Positions 8,839 through 18,218 of a stretch of DNA of 64,000 nt are shown here, piece after piece. The notes under the pieces were generated by a model. The model ran no database searches and was not told the origin of the DNA. It saw nothing but the letters and a program-made list of their open reading frames with translations. The stretch's first letter is position 1; every line of letters begins with the position of its first letter. Made by a program: the position numbers and the translations under genes. Origin of the DNA: Streptosporangium canum (lineage in GTDB: Bacteria > Actinomycetota > Actinomycetes > Streptosporangiales > Streptosporangiaceae); assembly GCF_900113865.1 (NCBI RefSeq), contig NZ_FOQY01000023.1, forward strand, positions 1-64,000, given 5' to 3'.

Positions 8839-9972
8839 ATGCGTGCGCCGTCCGGATATCTTCTCGCAGCGCGCTACCGGCTGTCAGAACCGGTTGGGCG
8901 CGGCGGCATGGGCACCGTCTGGCGAGCGCACGACGAGCTGCTCGACCGGGAGGTGGCCGTCAAGGAGGTGCGGCTGCCCCTCGTCCTCGACGAGGAGTTG
9001 CGGGCGGAGCTGTGCGCCAGGACCGAGCGCGAGGGCCGGGCGACCGCGATGGTCGCCCACCCCTCGGTGATCACCGTCTTCGACGTCGTCACCGAGGACG
9101 AGCGCCCCTGGATCGTGATGGAGCTGCTCCGGGCCAGGTCCCTGGAGCAGCTCCTCCAGGACCGGGGCCCGCTCCCGCCGCGCCAGGTGGCGGAGATCGG
9201 GCGGCAGGTGCTGGGCGCGCTGCGTGCCGTGCACGCCAAGGGGATCCTGCACCGCGACGTCAAGCCCAGCAACGTCCTGGTGACCGACGACCGGGCGGTG
9301 CTCACCGACTTCGGCCTGGCCGCCCTCGAAGGCGACGTGTCGATCACCCAGGCGGGCATCGTGCTCGGTTCGGCCGGATACATCGCCCCCGAGCGGGTGC
9401 TGGGCGCCAAGGCCCACCCCTCCGGCGACCTGTGGTCGCTCGGCGCCACCCTCTACACCGCCGTCGAGGGCCGCGGCCTGCACGGACGCCGTACGGCCGC
9501 CGCCGCGCTGGCGGCGCTGACCAGCGGCGAGCCCATCCCGATGGAGAAGGCCGGGCCGCTGACCCCGGTGCTGCAGGGCCTGCTCAAGATCGACCCGAAC
9601 GCCCGGCTCGACGCGGTGCGCGCCTCGCTGATGCTCTCCCGGGTGGCGGCCGGCGGATCGGCCGAGGAGCCGATCGCCCGGGCCGCGAGCAGGACCGTCA
9701 GGAGCACCGCGACGATCACCGTCCCCTCGTTCAACCGCCGTCCGCAGCACCGCGGGACGCATCGGGTCGGCTCCGCGCCGATCCCGGCCCCGTTGCCCGT
9801 GCCGACCCCGGTGCCGCACCCCCGCGGGCACCGGCGTCCGGCCGAGGGCGTGCACCGCAAGCCGTCGGAACGCCCCCCTGCTCAGCGCCCGTTCATCCGA
9901 TTCATGACGCCTTTCATACGATTGATGCTCCCGCGTCTTCTGTGGCCCAGGGAACTTCGTAAGCGCGGATAA
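8839..9972 (+). CDS. Soluble Hanks-type serine/threonine protein kinase
   Basis: 377 residues. The kinase domain spans about 10-275: P-loop VGRGGMGTVWRA, ATP-binding Lys42 (VAVKEV), catalytic loop HRDVKPSN (138-145), DFG at 157-159, and APE-like IAPERV. After the kinase domain comes a basic, Pro/Arg-rich tail with no transmembrane helix, unlike PknB-type receptors, so it probably acts in the cytosol or is tethered by charge. It is followed by a paralogous kinase starting 36 bases downstream. The substrate is unknown. Confidence 0.92.
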   Translation: MRAPSGYLLAARYRLSEPVGRGGMGTVWRAHDELLDREVAVKEVRLPLVLDEELRAELCARTEREGRATAMVAHPSVITVFDVVTEDERPWIVMELLRARSLEQLLQDRGPLPPRQVAEIGRQVLGALRAVHAKGILHRDVKPSNVLVTDDRAVLTDFGLAALEGDVSITQAGIVLGSAGYIAPERVLGAKAHPSGDLWSLGATLYTAVEGRGLHGRRTAAAALAALTSGEPIPMEKAGPLTPVLQGLLKIDPNARLDAVRASLMLSRVAAGGSAEEPIARAASRTVRSTATITVPSFNRRPQHRGTHRVGSAPIPAPLPVPTPVPHPRGHRRPAEGVHRKPSERPPAQRPFIRFMTPFIRLMLPRLLWPRELRKRG

Positions 9973-10007
9973 AGCGATCTTCAACCAAGAATCGCTATCT
10001 TCTTCTC

Positions 10008-11831
10008 ATGCCGGAACAGCAGACGCGCGTGCTCGCTGACCGCTACGAGCTGATCGCACCGCTCGGCCGGGGCACCATGGGCACGGTTTGGCGTGCCTAC
10101 GACCGTTCCCTGGGCCGTGAGGTCGCAGTCAAGGAGATCCGCCAGGAGTCCGGGCTCAGCGAAGCACAGCGCGCCGAACTTCGAGAGCGCATGATCCGTG
10201 AGGGGCGTATGGCTGCCCGCATCAGCCATCCCTCCGTGGCCACCGTCCACGATGCGATCATCGAGAACGGCAGCCCGTGGATCATCATGGAGCTCGTGCA
10301 GGCGCGCTCCCTGGAGCAGGTGATCGAAGAGGAGGGGCCGCTGCCGCCCCGGCTGGTCGCCGAGATCGGGGTGGACCTTCTCGGCGCGCTGCGGGCCGCC
10401 CACGCCCAGGGGGTGCTCCACCGCGACGTCAAGCCCGGCAACGTGCTGATCACCGAGAGCGGCCGGGTGGTGCTCACCGACTTCGGCATCGCCAAGGCCG
10501 AGGGCGACACCAACCTCACCAAGACCGGCATGGTGATCGGCTCCCCCGGATACACCGCGCCCGAGCGGGCCCGCGGGGAGCACACCGGCCCCGAGTCGGA
10601 TCTCTGGTCCCTCGGCGCCACGCTGTATTTCGCGGTGGAGGGCCGGCCGGCCTACGAACGGTCCTCGGTGGCCGAGACCCTCGCCGCGCTGATGACCGAC
10701 AGGGCCGACCCGCCGACCCAGGCCGGGCCGCTCCGCCCCGTGCTCGAACAACTCCTGGAGCGGGACCACACGGTACGGCTGGCGCCCGCCCAGGCGGCGG
10801 CGATGCTCCGGGCGGTGGCCGACACTCCTTCGACCTCGGTGGACCCGGCGTTCGTCACGCCGGTGATCCCCGTGAAAGCGGCAGCCCCCGTGAAACCAGT
10901 GACGCCCGCGACTCCCGCCCCGCCGGCTTCCGCCGCCGCGTCCCCGGCGGACGAGGAGTTCGACGCCGACCGCACCATGCTGGTCATCCGCCCCAAGAAC
11001 GGCCTCCGCCTGCCCGGTAGCGGGCCGGCCCCGGCCGCCGCGGAACCGCCCCCGCCCCTCGCCCCGTCACAGCGGAGCGACCCCCTGCCGGGGACGCCGG
11101 TGGCCTGGGGGCCCGGGTCCCCCGCGGGACCACGTCCGGGAGTCTCACCGGATGACCGTCCGACGGACCATGGGTGGCTGCCCGGTCACGCGGACCCCGC
11201 TCCGCCGGGTTCCCGGCAGCAGCCCGGACCGGGAGGAGCCGGCGCGGGCCACCCGCAGCAGGCCGGACCTGGAGCGCCGGCGGCAGGACCTCCCTGGCAG
11301 CCCGGACCGGGAGCACCCGCGGGAGGTCACCCCTGGCAGCCGGGACCGGGAGGACCCGGCGCGGGCCATCCGCAGCAACCCGGACCGGGGATACCTGGCG
11401 CGGGCCATCCGCAGCAGGCCGGACCGGGAGTGCCGGCGGGAGGACCTCCCTGGCAGTCCGGACCGGGAGCACCCGGCGGAGACCAGTCGCAGCGGCCCGG
11501 ACCGGGAGCGTCCGACCGGGGGCACGGTCTGGGGACCGAGCTGTTCGCGATCGCGGGACAGGGCGGCAAGGGAGAGCAGACGACCACACCCGCCAGGACC
11601 CGGGTCGGTCTGATCGTCCTCATGGGGGTGGCGGCCGTCGCCCTGGTGGTGGTCGTGATCGTGGCGGTGGCGGCCTTCGCGAACAAGGGCAGAAGCGGGG
11701 CGGCGCCCGCCGTACCGTATCCGGCGGCCGCCGCGCCGGCGGCCGTCCAGGCCGCCACCGGGAACGCCCCCGTCCGGGACGGCGCGTCCCCGCCGGCCTC
11801 CCCGGTCAGAGACGAGCACCACTCAAGTTGA
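10008..11831 (+). CDS. Membrane-anchored serine/threonine protein kinase with a 13-residue repeat linker
   Basis: 607 residues. The N-terminal kinase domain (about 10-275) is intact: GRGTMGTVWRA, Lys42, HRDVKPGN (138-145), DFG 158-160, TAPERARG. A long Pro/Ala linker follows, then about eight 13-residue repeats of the form (Q/W)QPGPGxPxxGHP encoded at about 11216-11520. A single transmembrane helix lies at about 530-557, with a short extracytoplasmic tail of about 45 residues that has no PASTA or sensor domain. The first 160 residues align closely with the kinase encoded just upstream, so the pair arose by duplication. Confidence 0.93.
   Translation: MPEQQTRVLADRYELIAPLGRGTMGTVWRAYDRSLGREVAVKEIRQESGLSEAQRAELRERMIREGRMAARISHPSVATVHDAIIENGSPWIIMELVQARSLEQVIEEEGPLPPRLVAEIGVDLLGALRAAHAQGVLHRDVKPGNVLITESGRVVLTDFGIAKAEGDTNLTKTGMVIGSPGYTAPERARGEHTGPESDLWSLGATLYFAVEGRPAYERSSVAETLAALMTDRADPPTQAGPLRPVLEQLLERDHTVRLAPAQAAAMLRAVADTPSTSVDPAFVTPVIPVKAAAPVKPVTPATPAPPASAAASPADEEFDADRTMLVIRPKNGLRLPGSGPAPAAAEPPPPLAPSQRSDPLPGTPVAWGPGSPAGPRPGVSPDDRPTDHGWLPGHADPAPPGSRQQPGPGGAGAGHPQQAGPGAPAAGPPWQPGPGAPAGGHPWQPGPGGPGAGHPQQPGPGIPGAGHPQQAGPGVPAGGPPWQSGPGAPGGDQSQRPGPGASDRGHGLGTELFAIAGQGGKGEQTTTPARTRVGLIVLMGVAAVALVVVVIVAVAAFANKGRSGAAPAVPYPAAAAPAAVQAATGNAPVRDGASPPASPVRDEHHSS
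11216..11527 (+). repeat. 39-bp tandem repeat inside the kinase linker
   Basis: About eight imperfect 39-bp units, each encoding 13 residues around a QPGPG core and ending in GHP or GPP. The unit length keeps frame, so copy number can vary without disrupting the kinase. The linker is juxtamembrane on the cytoplasmic side. Confidence 0.85.
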
Positions 11832-11867
11832 ATTTCCGCTTTATCTCGCAGGACGCAGACTGGACTG

Positions 11868-13259
11868 ATGAGCGAGTATCGGATCGAGCACGACTCGATG
11901 GGTGACGTACGGGTCCCGGCGGACGCGAAGTGGCGGGCGCAGACCCAGCGGGCGGTGGAGAACTTCCCCATCTCCGGGCGGGGGCTGGAGAGCCCGCACA
12001 TCGCCGCGCTCGGCCTGATCAAGGCGATCGCCGCCGAGGTCAACGCCGGGCTGGGAGTCCTGGACAAGGAGCTGGCCCAGGCCATCGCCGAGGCCGCCAC
12101 CGACGTCGCGGAGAACGAGTGGGACGGCGAGTTCCCCATCGACCTCTTCCAGACCGGCTCCGGCACCTCCTCCAACATGAACGCCAACGAGGTGATCGCC
12201 ACCCTCGCCGAGCAGCGGCTGGGCCGCGCCGTCCACCCCAACGACCACGTCAACGCCTCGCAGTCGTCCAACGACGTCTTCCCCACCTCCATCCACGTCG
12301 CCGCCACGACCGAGGTGACCTACCACCTCATCCCGTCCCTGAGGCACCTGGCCACCGCGCTGCGGGAGAAGTCGTTCGAGTTCGACCAGGTGGTCAAGGC
12401 CGGCAGGACCCATCTGATGGACGCCACCCCGGTCACGCTCGGCCAGGAGTTCGGCGGCTACGCCACCCAGATCGACAACGCCATCGCCCGGGTGCGCAGT
12501 GCGATCCCCCACCTCGCCCAGCTCCCGCTGGGCGGCACGGCCGTCGGCACCGGCATCAACACCCCGCCCGGCTTCGCCTCCCAGGTCATCGAGAAGCTCC
12601 GCGAGGCCACCGGTCTGCCGTTCTCCGAGGCCCCCGACCACTTCGAGGCCCAGGGCGCCCGGGACGCCGTCGTGGAGCTCTCCGGCCAGCTCCGCACGGT
12701 CGCGGTCTCGCTCAACAAGATCGCCAACGACCTCCGCTGGATGGGCTCGGGCCCCCGGGCCGGACTCGGTGAGATCAACCTGCCCGACCTCCAGCCCGGT
12801 TCGTCGATCATGCCCGGCAAGGTCAACCCGGTGATTCCCGAGGCGGTGTGCATGGTCGCCGCGCAGGTCATCGGGAACGACGCGGCCATCGCCTTCGCCG
12901 GAGCCTCGGGCACCTTCGAGCTCAACGTGATGCTGCCGGTCATCGCCCGCAACGCGCTGGAGTCCATCCGGCTGCTCGCCAACGCCTCCCGGCTGCTGGC
13001 CGACCGCTGCGTCCACGGCATCACGCCCAACACCGAACGCCTCCGCGAGTACGCCGAGTCGTCCCCCTCGATCGTCACGCCGCTCAACCCCCACATCGGC
13101 TACGAGGAGGCCGCCAGGATAGCCAAGCAGGCCCTGGCCGAGCGCAAGACCATCCGCGAGGTCGTCATCGAGCGCGGCCACGTCGCCGGCGGCGCACTCA
13201 CCGAGGAGCAGCTCGACGCCCTCCTCGACGTGCTGTCCATGACCCGGCCGCCGTCGTAG
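11868..13259 (+). CDS. fumC: Class II fumarate hydratase FumC
   Basis: Iron-independent fumarase of the TCA cycle, 463 residues, full length for the aspartase/fumarase superfamily. It shows [18 protein letters not shown], the catalytic-His region [17 protein letters not shown], and the signature [17 protein letters not shown] near residue 312 holding the catalytic Ser loop. The ATG at 11868 gives the family start ([20 protein letters not shown]). With the class I enzyme at 5229 the cell has both oxygen-sensitive and oxygen-stable fumarases, probably used under different redox or iron conditions. Confidence 0.96.
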   Translation: MSEYRIEHDSMGDVRVPADAKWRAQTQRAVENFPISGRGLESPHIAALGLIKAIAAEVNAGLGVLDKELAQAIAEAATDVAENEWDGEFPIDLFQTGSGTSSNMNANEVIATLAEQRLGRAVHPNDHVNASQSSNDVFPTSIHVAATTEVTYHLIPSLRHLATALREKSFEFDQVVKAGRTHLMDATPVTLGQEFGGYATQIDNAIARVRSAIPHLAQLPLGGTAVGTGINTPPGFASQVIEKLREATGLPFSEAPDHFEAQGARDAVVELSGQLRTVAVSLNKIANDLRWMGSGPRAGLGEINLPDLQPGSSIMPGKVNPVIPEAVCMVAAQVIGNDAAIAFAGASGTFELNVMLPVIARNALESIRLLANASRLLADRCVHGITPNTERLREYAESSPSIVTPLNPHIGYEEAARIAKQALAERKTIREVVIERGHVAGGALTEEQLDALLDVLSMTRPPS

Positions 13260-13288
13260 GCCGCCCGCTCCGCTGACAGACTCGGATC

Positions 13289-13675
13289 ATGACCCAGATC
13301 AAGTTCTACGGCCGCCGCGACGTCTGGTCCGGACTGCGCCAGGAGTTGTCGGACACCGTGCACGGCTGCCTGACCGAGGTGTGGCGGCTCCCCGCGGACA
13401 AGAGGTTCCACCGGTTCCTGCTGCTGGACGCCGAGGACCTCCTCTGCCCGCAGCGCGGCGAGCGGTATCTGATCGTGGAGATCATCTGTTTCCAGGGCCG
13501 GTCGGACGAGGCCAAGCGGGACCTGATCCGCACCCTGTTCGCCCGCGCCCAAGAGCGGCTCGACCTCCCGGCGGAGGACCTGGAGATCGTGATCCTGGAG
13601 TCACCCCAGGTCAACTGGGGCATTCGCGGCGTGCCCGGCGACGAGCTGGCGCTCACCTACCCGGTGACCGTCTGA
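13289..13675 (+). CDS. Tautomerase-family protein
   Basis: 128 residues resembling the Tautomerase_2-like group: IKFYGRRDVWSGLRQELSD, LPADKRFHRFLLLDAEDL, VEIICFQGRSDEAKRDLI and the C-terminal PQVNWGIRGVPGDELAL. Members are annotated as 4-oxalocrotonate tautomerase-like, but the usual catalytic Pro directly after the initiator Met is absent here (second residue Thr). Enzymatic activity is therefore uncertain. It starts 29 bases after fumC and may be cotranscribed with it. Confidence 0.7.
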   Translation: MTQIKFYGRRDVWSGLRQELSDTVHGCLTEVWRLPADKRFHRFLLLDAEDLLCPQRGERYLIVEIICFQGRSDEAKRDLIRTLFARAQERLDLPAEDLEIVILESPQVNWGIRGVPGDELALTYPVTV

Positions 13676-13749
13676 TCGTCGCGGGCCGTAGCCGCGGTGA
13701 AGCACCCGCGGCTACGGTCGACGGAGCATCCGGGTATGTCGGCCAATCG

Positions 13750-13884
13750 TCAGGCCACTGCCTTCCAGTGCCATCTGCCACTCGCGTAGCGAACGCATTC
13801 GTAGCGCTTGGTGTGGGCGGCGTGGCGCATGGAGTAGCCGTACTTCGCGCACCAGGCGCCCGGCGGGATCCGTCCCGCACACAT
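13750..13884 (-). CDS. Small Cys/Trp-containing protein, 44 residues, unknown
   Basis: A short open frame with ATG at 13884-13882, start MCAGRIPPGAWCAKYGYSMR and end YASGRWHWKAVA. It contains three Cys (2, 12, 30), three Trp and many basic and aromatic residues. Nearly all codons end in G or C, which supports coding in a spacer that otherwise has no gene. No family is recognised and no strong ribosome site is visible. It could be a small zinc-binding or secreted-like basic peptide, or a remnant of a larger gene. Confidence 0.45.
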   Translation of the reverse strand: MCAGRIPPGAWCAKYGYSMRHAAHTKRYECVRYASGRWHWKAVA

Positions 13885-13953
13885 AGGTCGCGGCAGGACT
13901 ATGGTGGCCGGCGACATGGGCCGGGATTCGGCTGATTGCCTAGATTCGGCAGC

Positions 13954-14700
13954 ATGAACGACCTAGCGGGGCGGCGAGCCGTGGTGACCGGGGCGGGCAG
14001 CGGGATCGGGCGCGCCTGCGCGCAGCGACTGGCCGCCGCCGGAGCGCATGTGGTGGTGGTCGACATGGACGCCGAGGCCACGGCGAAGGTGGCCGCGGAG
14101 GTCTCCGGGACACCGATGGTCGCCGACCTGTCGGCTCCGGACTTCGTGGACGCGCTGCCGGACGGCGTGGACATCGTGGTGAACAACGCCGGGTTCCAGC
14201 ACGTCGCGCCGGTCGAGGACTTCCCGCCGGAGATCTTCTCGAAGATTCTCAAGGTCATGGTGGAGGCGCCGTTCCTGCTGGTCCGAGCGGTTCTGCCGGG
14301 AATGTACGAGCGGGGCTGGGGACGGATCGTCAACATCTCCTCGGTCCACGGGCTCCGCGCTTCGCCCTACAAGTCGGCGTATGTCACCGCGAAGCACGCG
14401 CTCGAAGGGCTGTCGAAGGTCATCGCCCTGGAAGGCGCCCCGCACGGCGTCACCTCCAACTGCGTCAGCCCCGCCTACGTCCGCACCCCGCTGGTGGAGA
14501 ACCAGGTCGACGCCCAGGCCGAGAGCCACGGCATCGGCAGGGACGAGGTCGTCGAACAGATCATGCTGGCCCCCGCCGCGATCAAGCGGCTGATCGAACC
14601 GGAGGAGGTCGCCGAGCTGGTCGCCTACCTGTGCGGCCCGCACGGCTCGTTCATCACCGGGACCTCCCTGCCCGTGGACGGCGGCTGGACGGCACGCTGA
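13954..14700 (+). CDS. 3-hydroxybutyrate dehydrogenase (SDR family)
   Basis: Oxidises D-3-hydroxybutyrate to acetoacetate with NAD. 248 residues: cofactor motif TGAGSGIG (12-19), NNAG (77-80), catalytic Ser129/130, Tyr143 and Lys147. The stretch GFQHVAPVEDFPPE, the run VNISSVHGLRASPYKSAY and the C-terminal VTSNCVSPAYVRTPLVE are typical of beta-hydroxybutyrate dehydrogenases rather than generic SDRs. The ATG at 13954 has no clear ribosome site. It is first in a same-strand set of regulator, transporter and two hydrolases that together suggest 3-hydroxybutyrate (oligomer) use. Confidence 0.87.
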   Translation: MNDLAGRRAVVTGAGSGIGRACAQRLAAAGAHVVVVDMDAEATAKVAAEVSGTPMVADLSAPDFVDALPDGVDIVVNNAGFQHVAPVEDFPPEIFSKILKVMVEAPFLLVRAVLPGMYERGWGRIVNISSVHGLRASPYKSAYVTAKHALEGLSKVIALEGAPHGVTSNCVSPAYVRTPLVENQVDAQAESHGIGRDEVVEQIMLAPAAIKRLIEPEEVAELVAYLCGPHGSFITGTSLPVDGGWTAR

Positions 14701-14719
14701 ACCGCGGCGCGGCGTCGCC

Positions 14720-16663
14720 ATGAGAAGCCTCACCATGAGAATGGAAGACATGAGCGCACGGGTCTTTCTCGAACTGCTGGCCAGGGAGGCGTCGGCGGTC
14801 GAGTTCGAGGGGCCCATCCTGGCCGCCAGAGCCGGTGGGGCCGACGCGGCGACGCTGGCCGAGCTGGAGGAGGCCAAGCTCGCCGCGCTGAAGGTGCGGG
14901 CGCTGCTGCGGCGCAGGGCCAAGCGCGAGGCCGAGCTGTCGGCGCTGTTCGACACCGCGGGCGACCTGGCCGGCCTGCGGGACCTCGACGCCGTACTCGA
15001 AGCCATCGTGCACCGTGCCAGGCAGCTCCTGGGCACCGACGCCGCCTACATGACACTGCACGACCCCGAGCGGGGCGACACCTGGATGCGGGTGACCGAC
15101 GGGTCGGTGTCGGCCAAGTTCCGCGCGCTCCGGCTGGCCATGGGCGCCGGGCTCGGCGGGCTGGTGGCCCAGACCGCCACGCCGTACGCGACGGCCGACT
15201 ACTTCGCCGACGAGCGTTTCCGCCACAAGTTCCACATCGACGACGCGGTGACGGAGGAAGGCCTGGTCGCCATCCTGGGCGTGCCGCTCAAACTCGGCGC
15301 GCGTGTCATCGGGGTGCTGTTCGCGGCCAACCGGAGCGTGCGGCCGTTCACCCAGGACGAGGTGGTGCTGCTCGGCTCGCTGGCCGCGCACGCGGCGGTC
15401 GCGATCGACAACGCCCGGCTGCTGCAGGAGACCAGAAACGCCCTGGAGGAGCTCAGCGAGGCCAACCGGCAGGTGAACGCGCACAGCGAGGCCGTGGAGC
15501 GGGCCGCGCTCGCGCACGACCGGATGACCGGGCTGGTGCTGCGCGGCGGCGGGGTCGAGGACGTCGCCGCCGTGGTCACCGAGGTGCTCGGCGGCTCGCT
15601 GGTCGTGCTGGACGACGTGGGGCGGCCGATCACCGGCGACGCGGGCGGACTGGCGGCGGGCATGCCCGCGGGGGAGGACGGCCCCGCGGAGGCACGGCAG
15701 GGGCCCGAGGCGACGGCGGCCGTGATCGCGGAGGCCGCGCGGTCGTCCCGGGCGCTGGGCCGTACCGTCAAGAAAGGCAACCTGCTGGTCGCCTCGGTGG
15801 ACGTGGGGGCCGAGCCGCTGTGCACGCTCGTGCTGCGGGCCGACGGCCAGGTGGCGGACACCGACCAGCGCATCCTCGAACGGGCCGCGCTGGTCACCGC
15901 GCTGCTCCTGCTGTTCCGGCGGACGGTGGCCGAGGCGGAGGGCCGGGTCAGGGGTGAGCTGCTCGACGACCTGATCTCCCGTCCCGCCCTCGACGGCCTG
16001 GTCCAGCGGGCCCGGCGGGTCGGGGTGGAGCTGGAAGCCGACCACGTGGTGGTCGTGGTCCGCCACGGCGGACGGCGCGAGCGCGCCGCCTTCTGGGCCT
16101 CCTCCCAGGCCACGCTGAGCCACGGCCTGGCGGCGCTGCGCGGGGACGAGGTGGTGCTGCTGCTCCCCGGCGACAGGCCCGGTCACCTGGCCAAACGGGT
16201 GGCGGCCGAGCTCAGCGCCTCCCTCGGCCACCCCGCCACCGCGGGCGCCTCCGGCCCGGTGCGCGGTCCCGCCGAGGTCGCCGCAGCCCACCGCGAGGCA
16301 CAGCGCTGCGCCGACGCCCTGCTGGCCCTGGGCCGCGCCGGGGAGGGCGCGAGCACCACCGAGCTGGGCTTCGTCGGGCTGCTCGTCGGCGACGGACGCG
16401 ACATCGAGGCGTTCCTCGGCTCGGCGCTCGGACCGGTGATCGGCTACGACGCCCGCAGGGGCACCGCCCTGGTGCGCACCCTCACCGCCTACTTCGGCAC
16501 GGGCGGCTCGCTCTCCCGTACGGCCGAGGCCCTCCACATCCACGTCAACACCGTCACCCAGCGGCTGGACAGGATCGCCCAGCTCCTCGGCGCCGACTGG
16601 CAGGACCCGGAGCGCGCCCTGGAGATCCAGCTCGCCCTCCGCCTCCACCGCCTCAGCCACTAG
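14720..16663 (+). CDS. GAF-domain PucR/CdaR-type transcriptional regulator
   Basis: Up to 647 residues. Order: short N-terminal helical segment, a GAF sensor domain at about 75-240 (DLDAVLEAIVHRARQLLGTD, then VLGVPLKLGARVIGVLFAAN-like strands), a coiled stretch, a degenerate middle domain, and a C-terminal PucR helix-turn-helix (TLTAYFGTGGSLSRTAEAL, then IHVNTVTQRLDRI). It starts 19 bases after the 3-hydroxybutyrate dehydrogenase stop, so it probably controls that gene set in response to a small ligand. ATGs at 14720, 14735 and 14750 are all in frame; the ribosome signals do not decide between them. Confidence 0.85.
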   Translation: MRSLTMRMEDMSARVFLELLAREASAVEFEGPILAARAGGADAATLAELEEAKLAALKVRALLRRRAKREAELSALFDTAGDLAGLRDLDAVLEAIVHRARQLLGTDAAYMTLHDPERGDTWMRVTDGSVSAKFRALRLAMGAGLGGLVAQTATPYATADYFADERFRHKFHIDDAVTEEGLVAILGVPLKLGARVIGVLFAANRSVRPFTQDEVVLLGSLAAHAAVAIDNARLLQETRNALEELSEANRQVNAHSEAVERAALAHDRMTGLVLRGGGVEDVAAVVTEVLGGSLVVLDDVGRPITGDAGGLAAGMPAGEDGPAEARQGPEATAAVIAEAARSSRALGRTVKKGNLLVASVDVGAEPLCTLVLRADGQVADTDQRILERAALVTALLLLFRRTVAEAEGRVRGELLDDLISRPALDGLVQRARRVGVELEADHVVVVVRHGGRRERAAFWASSQATLSHGLAALRGDEVVLLLPGDRPGHLAKRVAAELSASLGHPATAGASGPVRGPAEVAAAHREAQRCADALLALGRAGEGASTTELGFVGLLVGDGRDIEAFLGSALGPVIGYDARRGTALVRTLTAYFGTGGSLSRTAEALHIHVNTVTQRLDRIAQLLGADWQDPERALEIQLALRLHRLSH

Positions 16664-16680
16664 GCCGAACGCCCCTCACC

Positions 16681-16716
16681 CGGCCCCACAGCCCCTCCCG
16701 GGGGCCTGTGGGGCCG
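16681..16716 (+). terminator. Hairpin terminator after the PucR-type regulator
   Basis: Perfect 11-bp inverted repeat CGGCCCCACAG (16681-16691) / CTGTGGGGCCG (16706-16716) with a 14-base loop, 17 bases after the regulator stop. It separates the dehydrogenase-regulator pair from the transporter-hydrolase genes, which then need their own promoter in 16717-16882. Confidence 0.7.
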
Positions 16717-16882
16717 GTCGGCGCGCCTTCCTCCCCTGCCCTCCCCCGGAGCTCCGCGCGCCGGACGGGGACATCCACATAGCCCGACCTCCCGGTATGG
16801 AGGCCGGACCCATAGGAGTGACACCGGTCACTACGTACCGTGAGCCGACATCCCCCAACAGCGCTACCCATTGGTGAGTGAG

Positions 16883-18199
16883 ATGTCAGACAAACCCCGC
16901 ACCCCCATCGGAAAGATCGTCGCGGCCAGCCTGATCGGCACGACGATCGAGTGGTATGACTTCTTCCTGTACGGCTCCGCCGCCGCGCTGGTCTTCCCCG
17001 CGCTCTTCTTCCCCGAATCGGACCCGCTCACCGGCACCCTGCTGGCCTTCCTCACCTACGCGGTCGGCTTCGTCGCCCGCCCGCTGGGCGCGCTGGTCTT
17101 CGGCCACTACGGCGACCGGCTCGGCCGCAAGAAGCTCCTGGTCATCAGCCTGCTGATGATGGGTGGCGCGACCTTCCTGATCGGCTGCCTGCCGACCCAC
17201 GCCGCGGTCGGCATGGCGGCCCCGCTGCTGCTGACCGCGCTCCGGCTCGTCCAGGGCTTCGCCCTCGGCGGCGAGTGGGGCGGCGCGGTGCTCATCGTCT
17301 CCGAGCACGGCGACACCGAGCGGCGCGGCTTCTGGGCCTCCTGGCCGCAGGCCGGCGCCCCCGGCGGCAACCTGCTGGCCACCGCCGTCCTCGCGGTCCT
17401 GACCGCGGTCCAGCCCGCCGAGGCCTTCCAGACCTGGGGCTGGCGCGTGCCGTTCCTGCTGTCGGGCGTGCTGGTGCTGCTCGGCCTCTGGATCCGGCTG
17501 TCCATCAGCGAGTCGCCGATCTTCCAGCAGGCCGTCGCCAACGCCAAGCCCTCGCAGAGCATGCCCATCGTGGAAGTCTTCCGGTACCACTGGCGTGACG
17601 TGATCACCGCGATCGGCGCCCGCTTCGCGGAGAACGTCTCCTACTACGTGCTCACCGCGTTCGTACTGGTCTACGCGACGACCGAGGCCGGGCTGTCCAA
17701 GCCCGTCGTGCTCAACGCGGTGCTGATCGGGTCCGCCGTCCACTTCTTCTCGATCCCCCTGTGGGGCGCGCTCTCCGACAAGCTCGGCCGCCGGCCGGTC
17801 TACCTGCTCGGCGCGGCCGGGGTGGGCCTGTGGTCCTTCGCCTTCTTCCCGCTGATCGACACCCGGAACTTCGCCGCGGTCACCCTGGCGGTGACGGTCG
17901 GCCTGATCCTGCACGGCGCGATGTACGGCCCGCAGGCGGCGTTCTTCTCCGAGCTGTTCGCCACGCGGATGCGCTACTCCGGCGTGTCGATCGGCGCCCA
18001 GCTCGCCTCGATCGTCGCCGGCGGCCTGGCCCCGCTGATCGCGGTGGCGCTGCTGGGCGCCTACGGCTCCTCGTTCCCGGTCATGCTCTACGTGGCCGGC
18101 GCGGCCGCGCTCACCATGATCACCGTGTTCGTCTCCCGCGAGACCCGGGGCCGTGACCTCGCCACCCTCGGCGCCGCCGAGCACTCCACCACCCGCTGA
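16883..18199 (+). CDS. MFS permease, metabolite:H+ symporter (MHS) family
   Basis: 438 residues with twelve predicted membrane helices. MHS hallmarks are GTTIEWYDFFLYGSAAAL in helix 1, GHYGDRLGRKKLL in loop 2-3, RLVQGFALGGEWGGAVL in helix 4-5 and WGALSDKLGRRPVY in loop 8-9. The family imports organic acids such as shikimate, ketoglutarate or proline; context here suggests 3-hydroxybutyrate or a related acid. ATG at 16883 is preferred because GGTGAG lies just before it; GTG 16874 and TTG 16871 are in frame. It is 19 bases from the following hydrolase gene and likely cotranscribed with it. Confidence 0.9.
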   Translation: MSDKPRTPIGKIVAASLIGTTIEWYDFFLYGSAAALVFPALFFPESDPLTGTLLAFLTYAVGFVARPLGALVFGHYGDRLGRKKLLVISLLMMGGATFLIGCLPTHAAVGMAAPLLLTALRLVQGFALGGEWGGAVLIVSEHGDTERRGFWASWPQAGAPGGNLLATAVLAVLTAVQPAEAFQTWGWRVPFLLSGVLVLLGLWIRLSISESPIFQQAVANAKPSQSMPIVEVFRYHWRDVITAIGARFAENVSYYVLTAFVLVYATTEAGLSKPVVLNAVLIGSAVHFFSIPLWGALSDKLGRRPVYLLGAAGVGLWSFAFFPLIDTRNFAAVTLAVTVGLILHGAMYGPQAAFFSELFATRMRYSGVSIGAQLASIVAGGLAPLIAVALLGAYGSSFPVMLYVAGAAALTMITVFVSRETRGRDLATLGAAEHSTTR

Positions 18200-18218
18200 G
18201 CCGTACGGAGAACATTCG

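Noticed and set aside
11841-13181. A 446-codon minus-strand open frame over fumC
   Set aside because: Entirely antisense to a well-conserved fumC; Gly/Val/Asp-rich shadow sequence.
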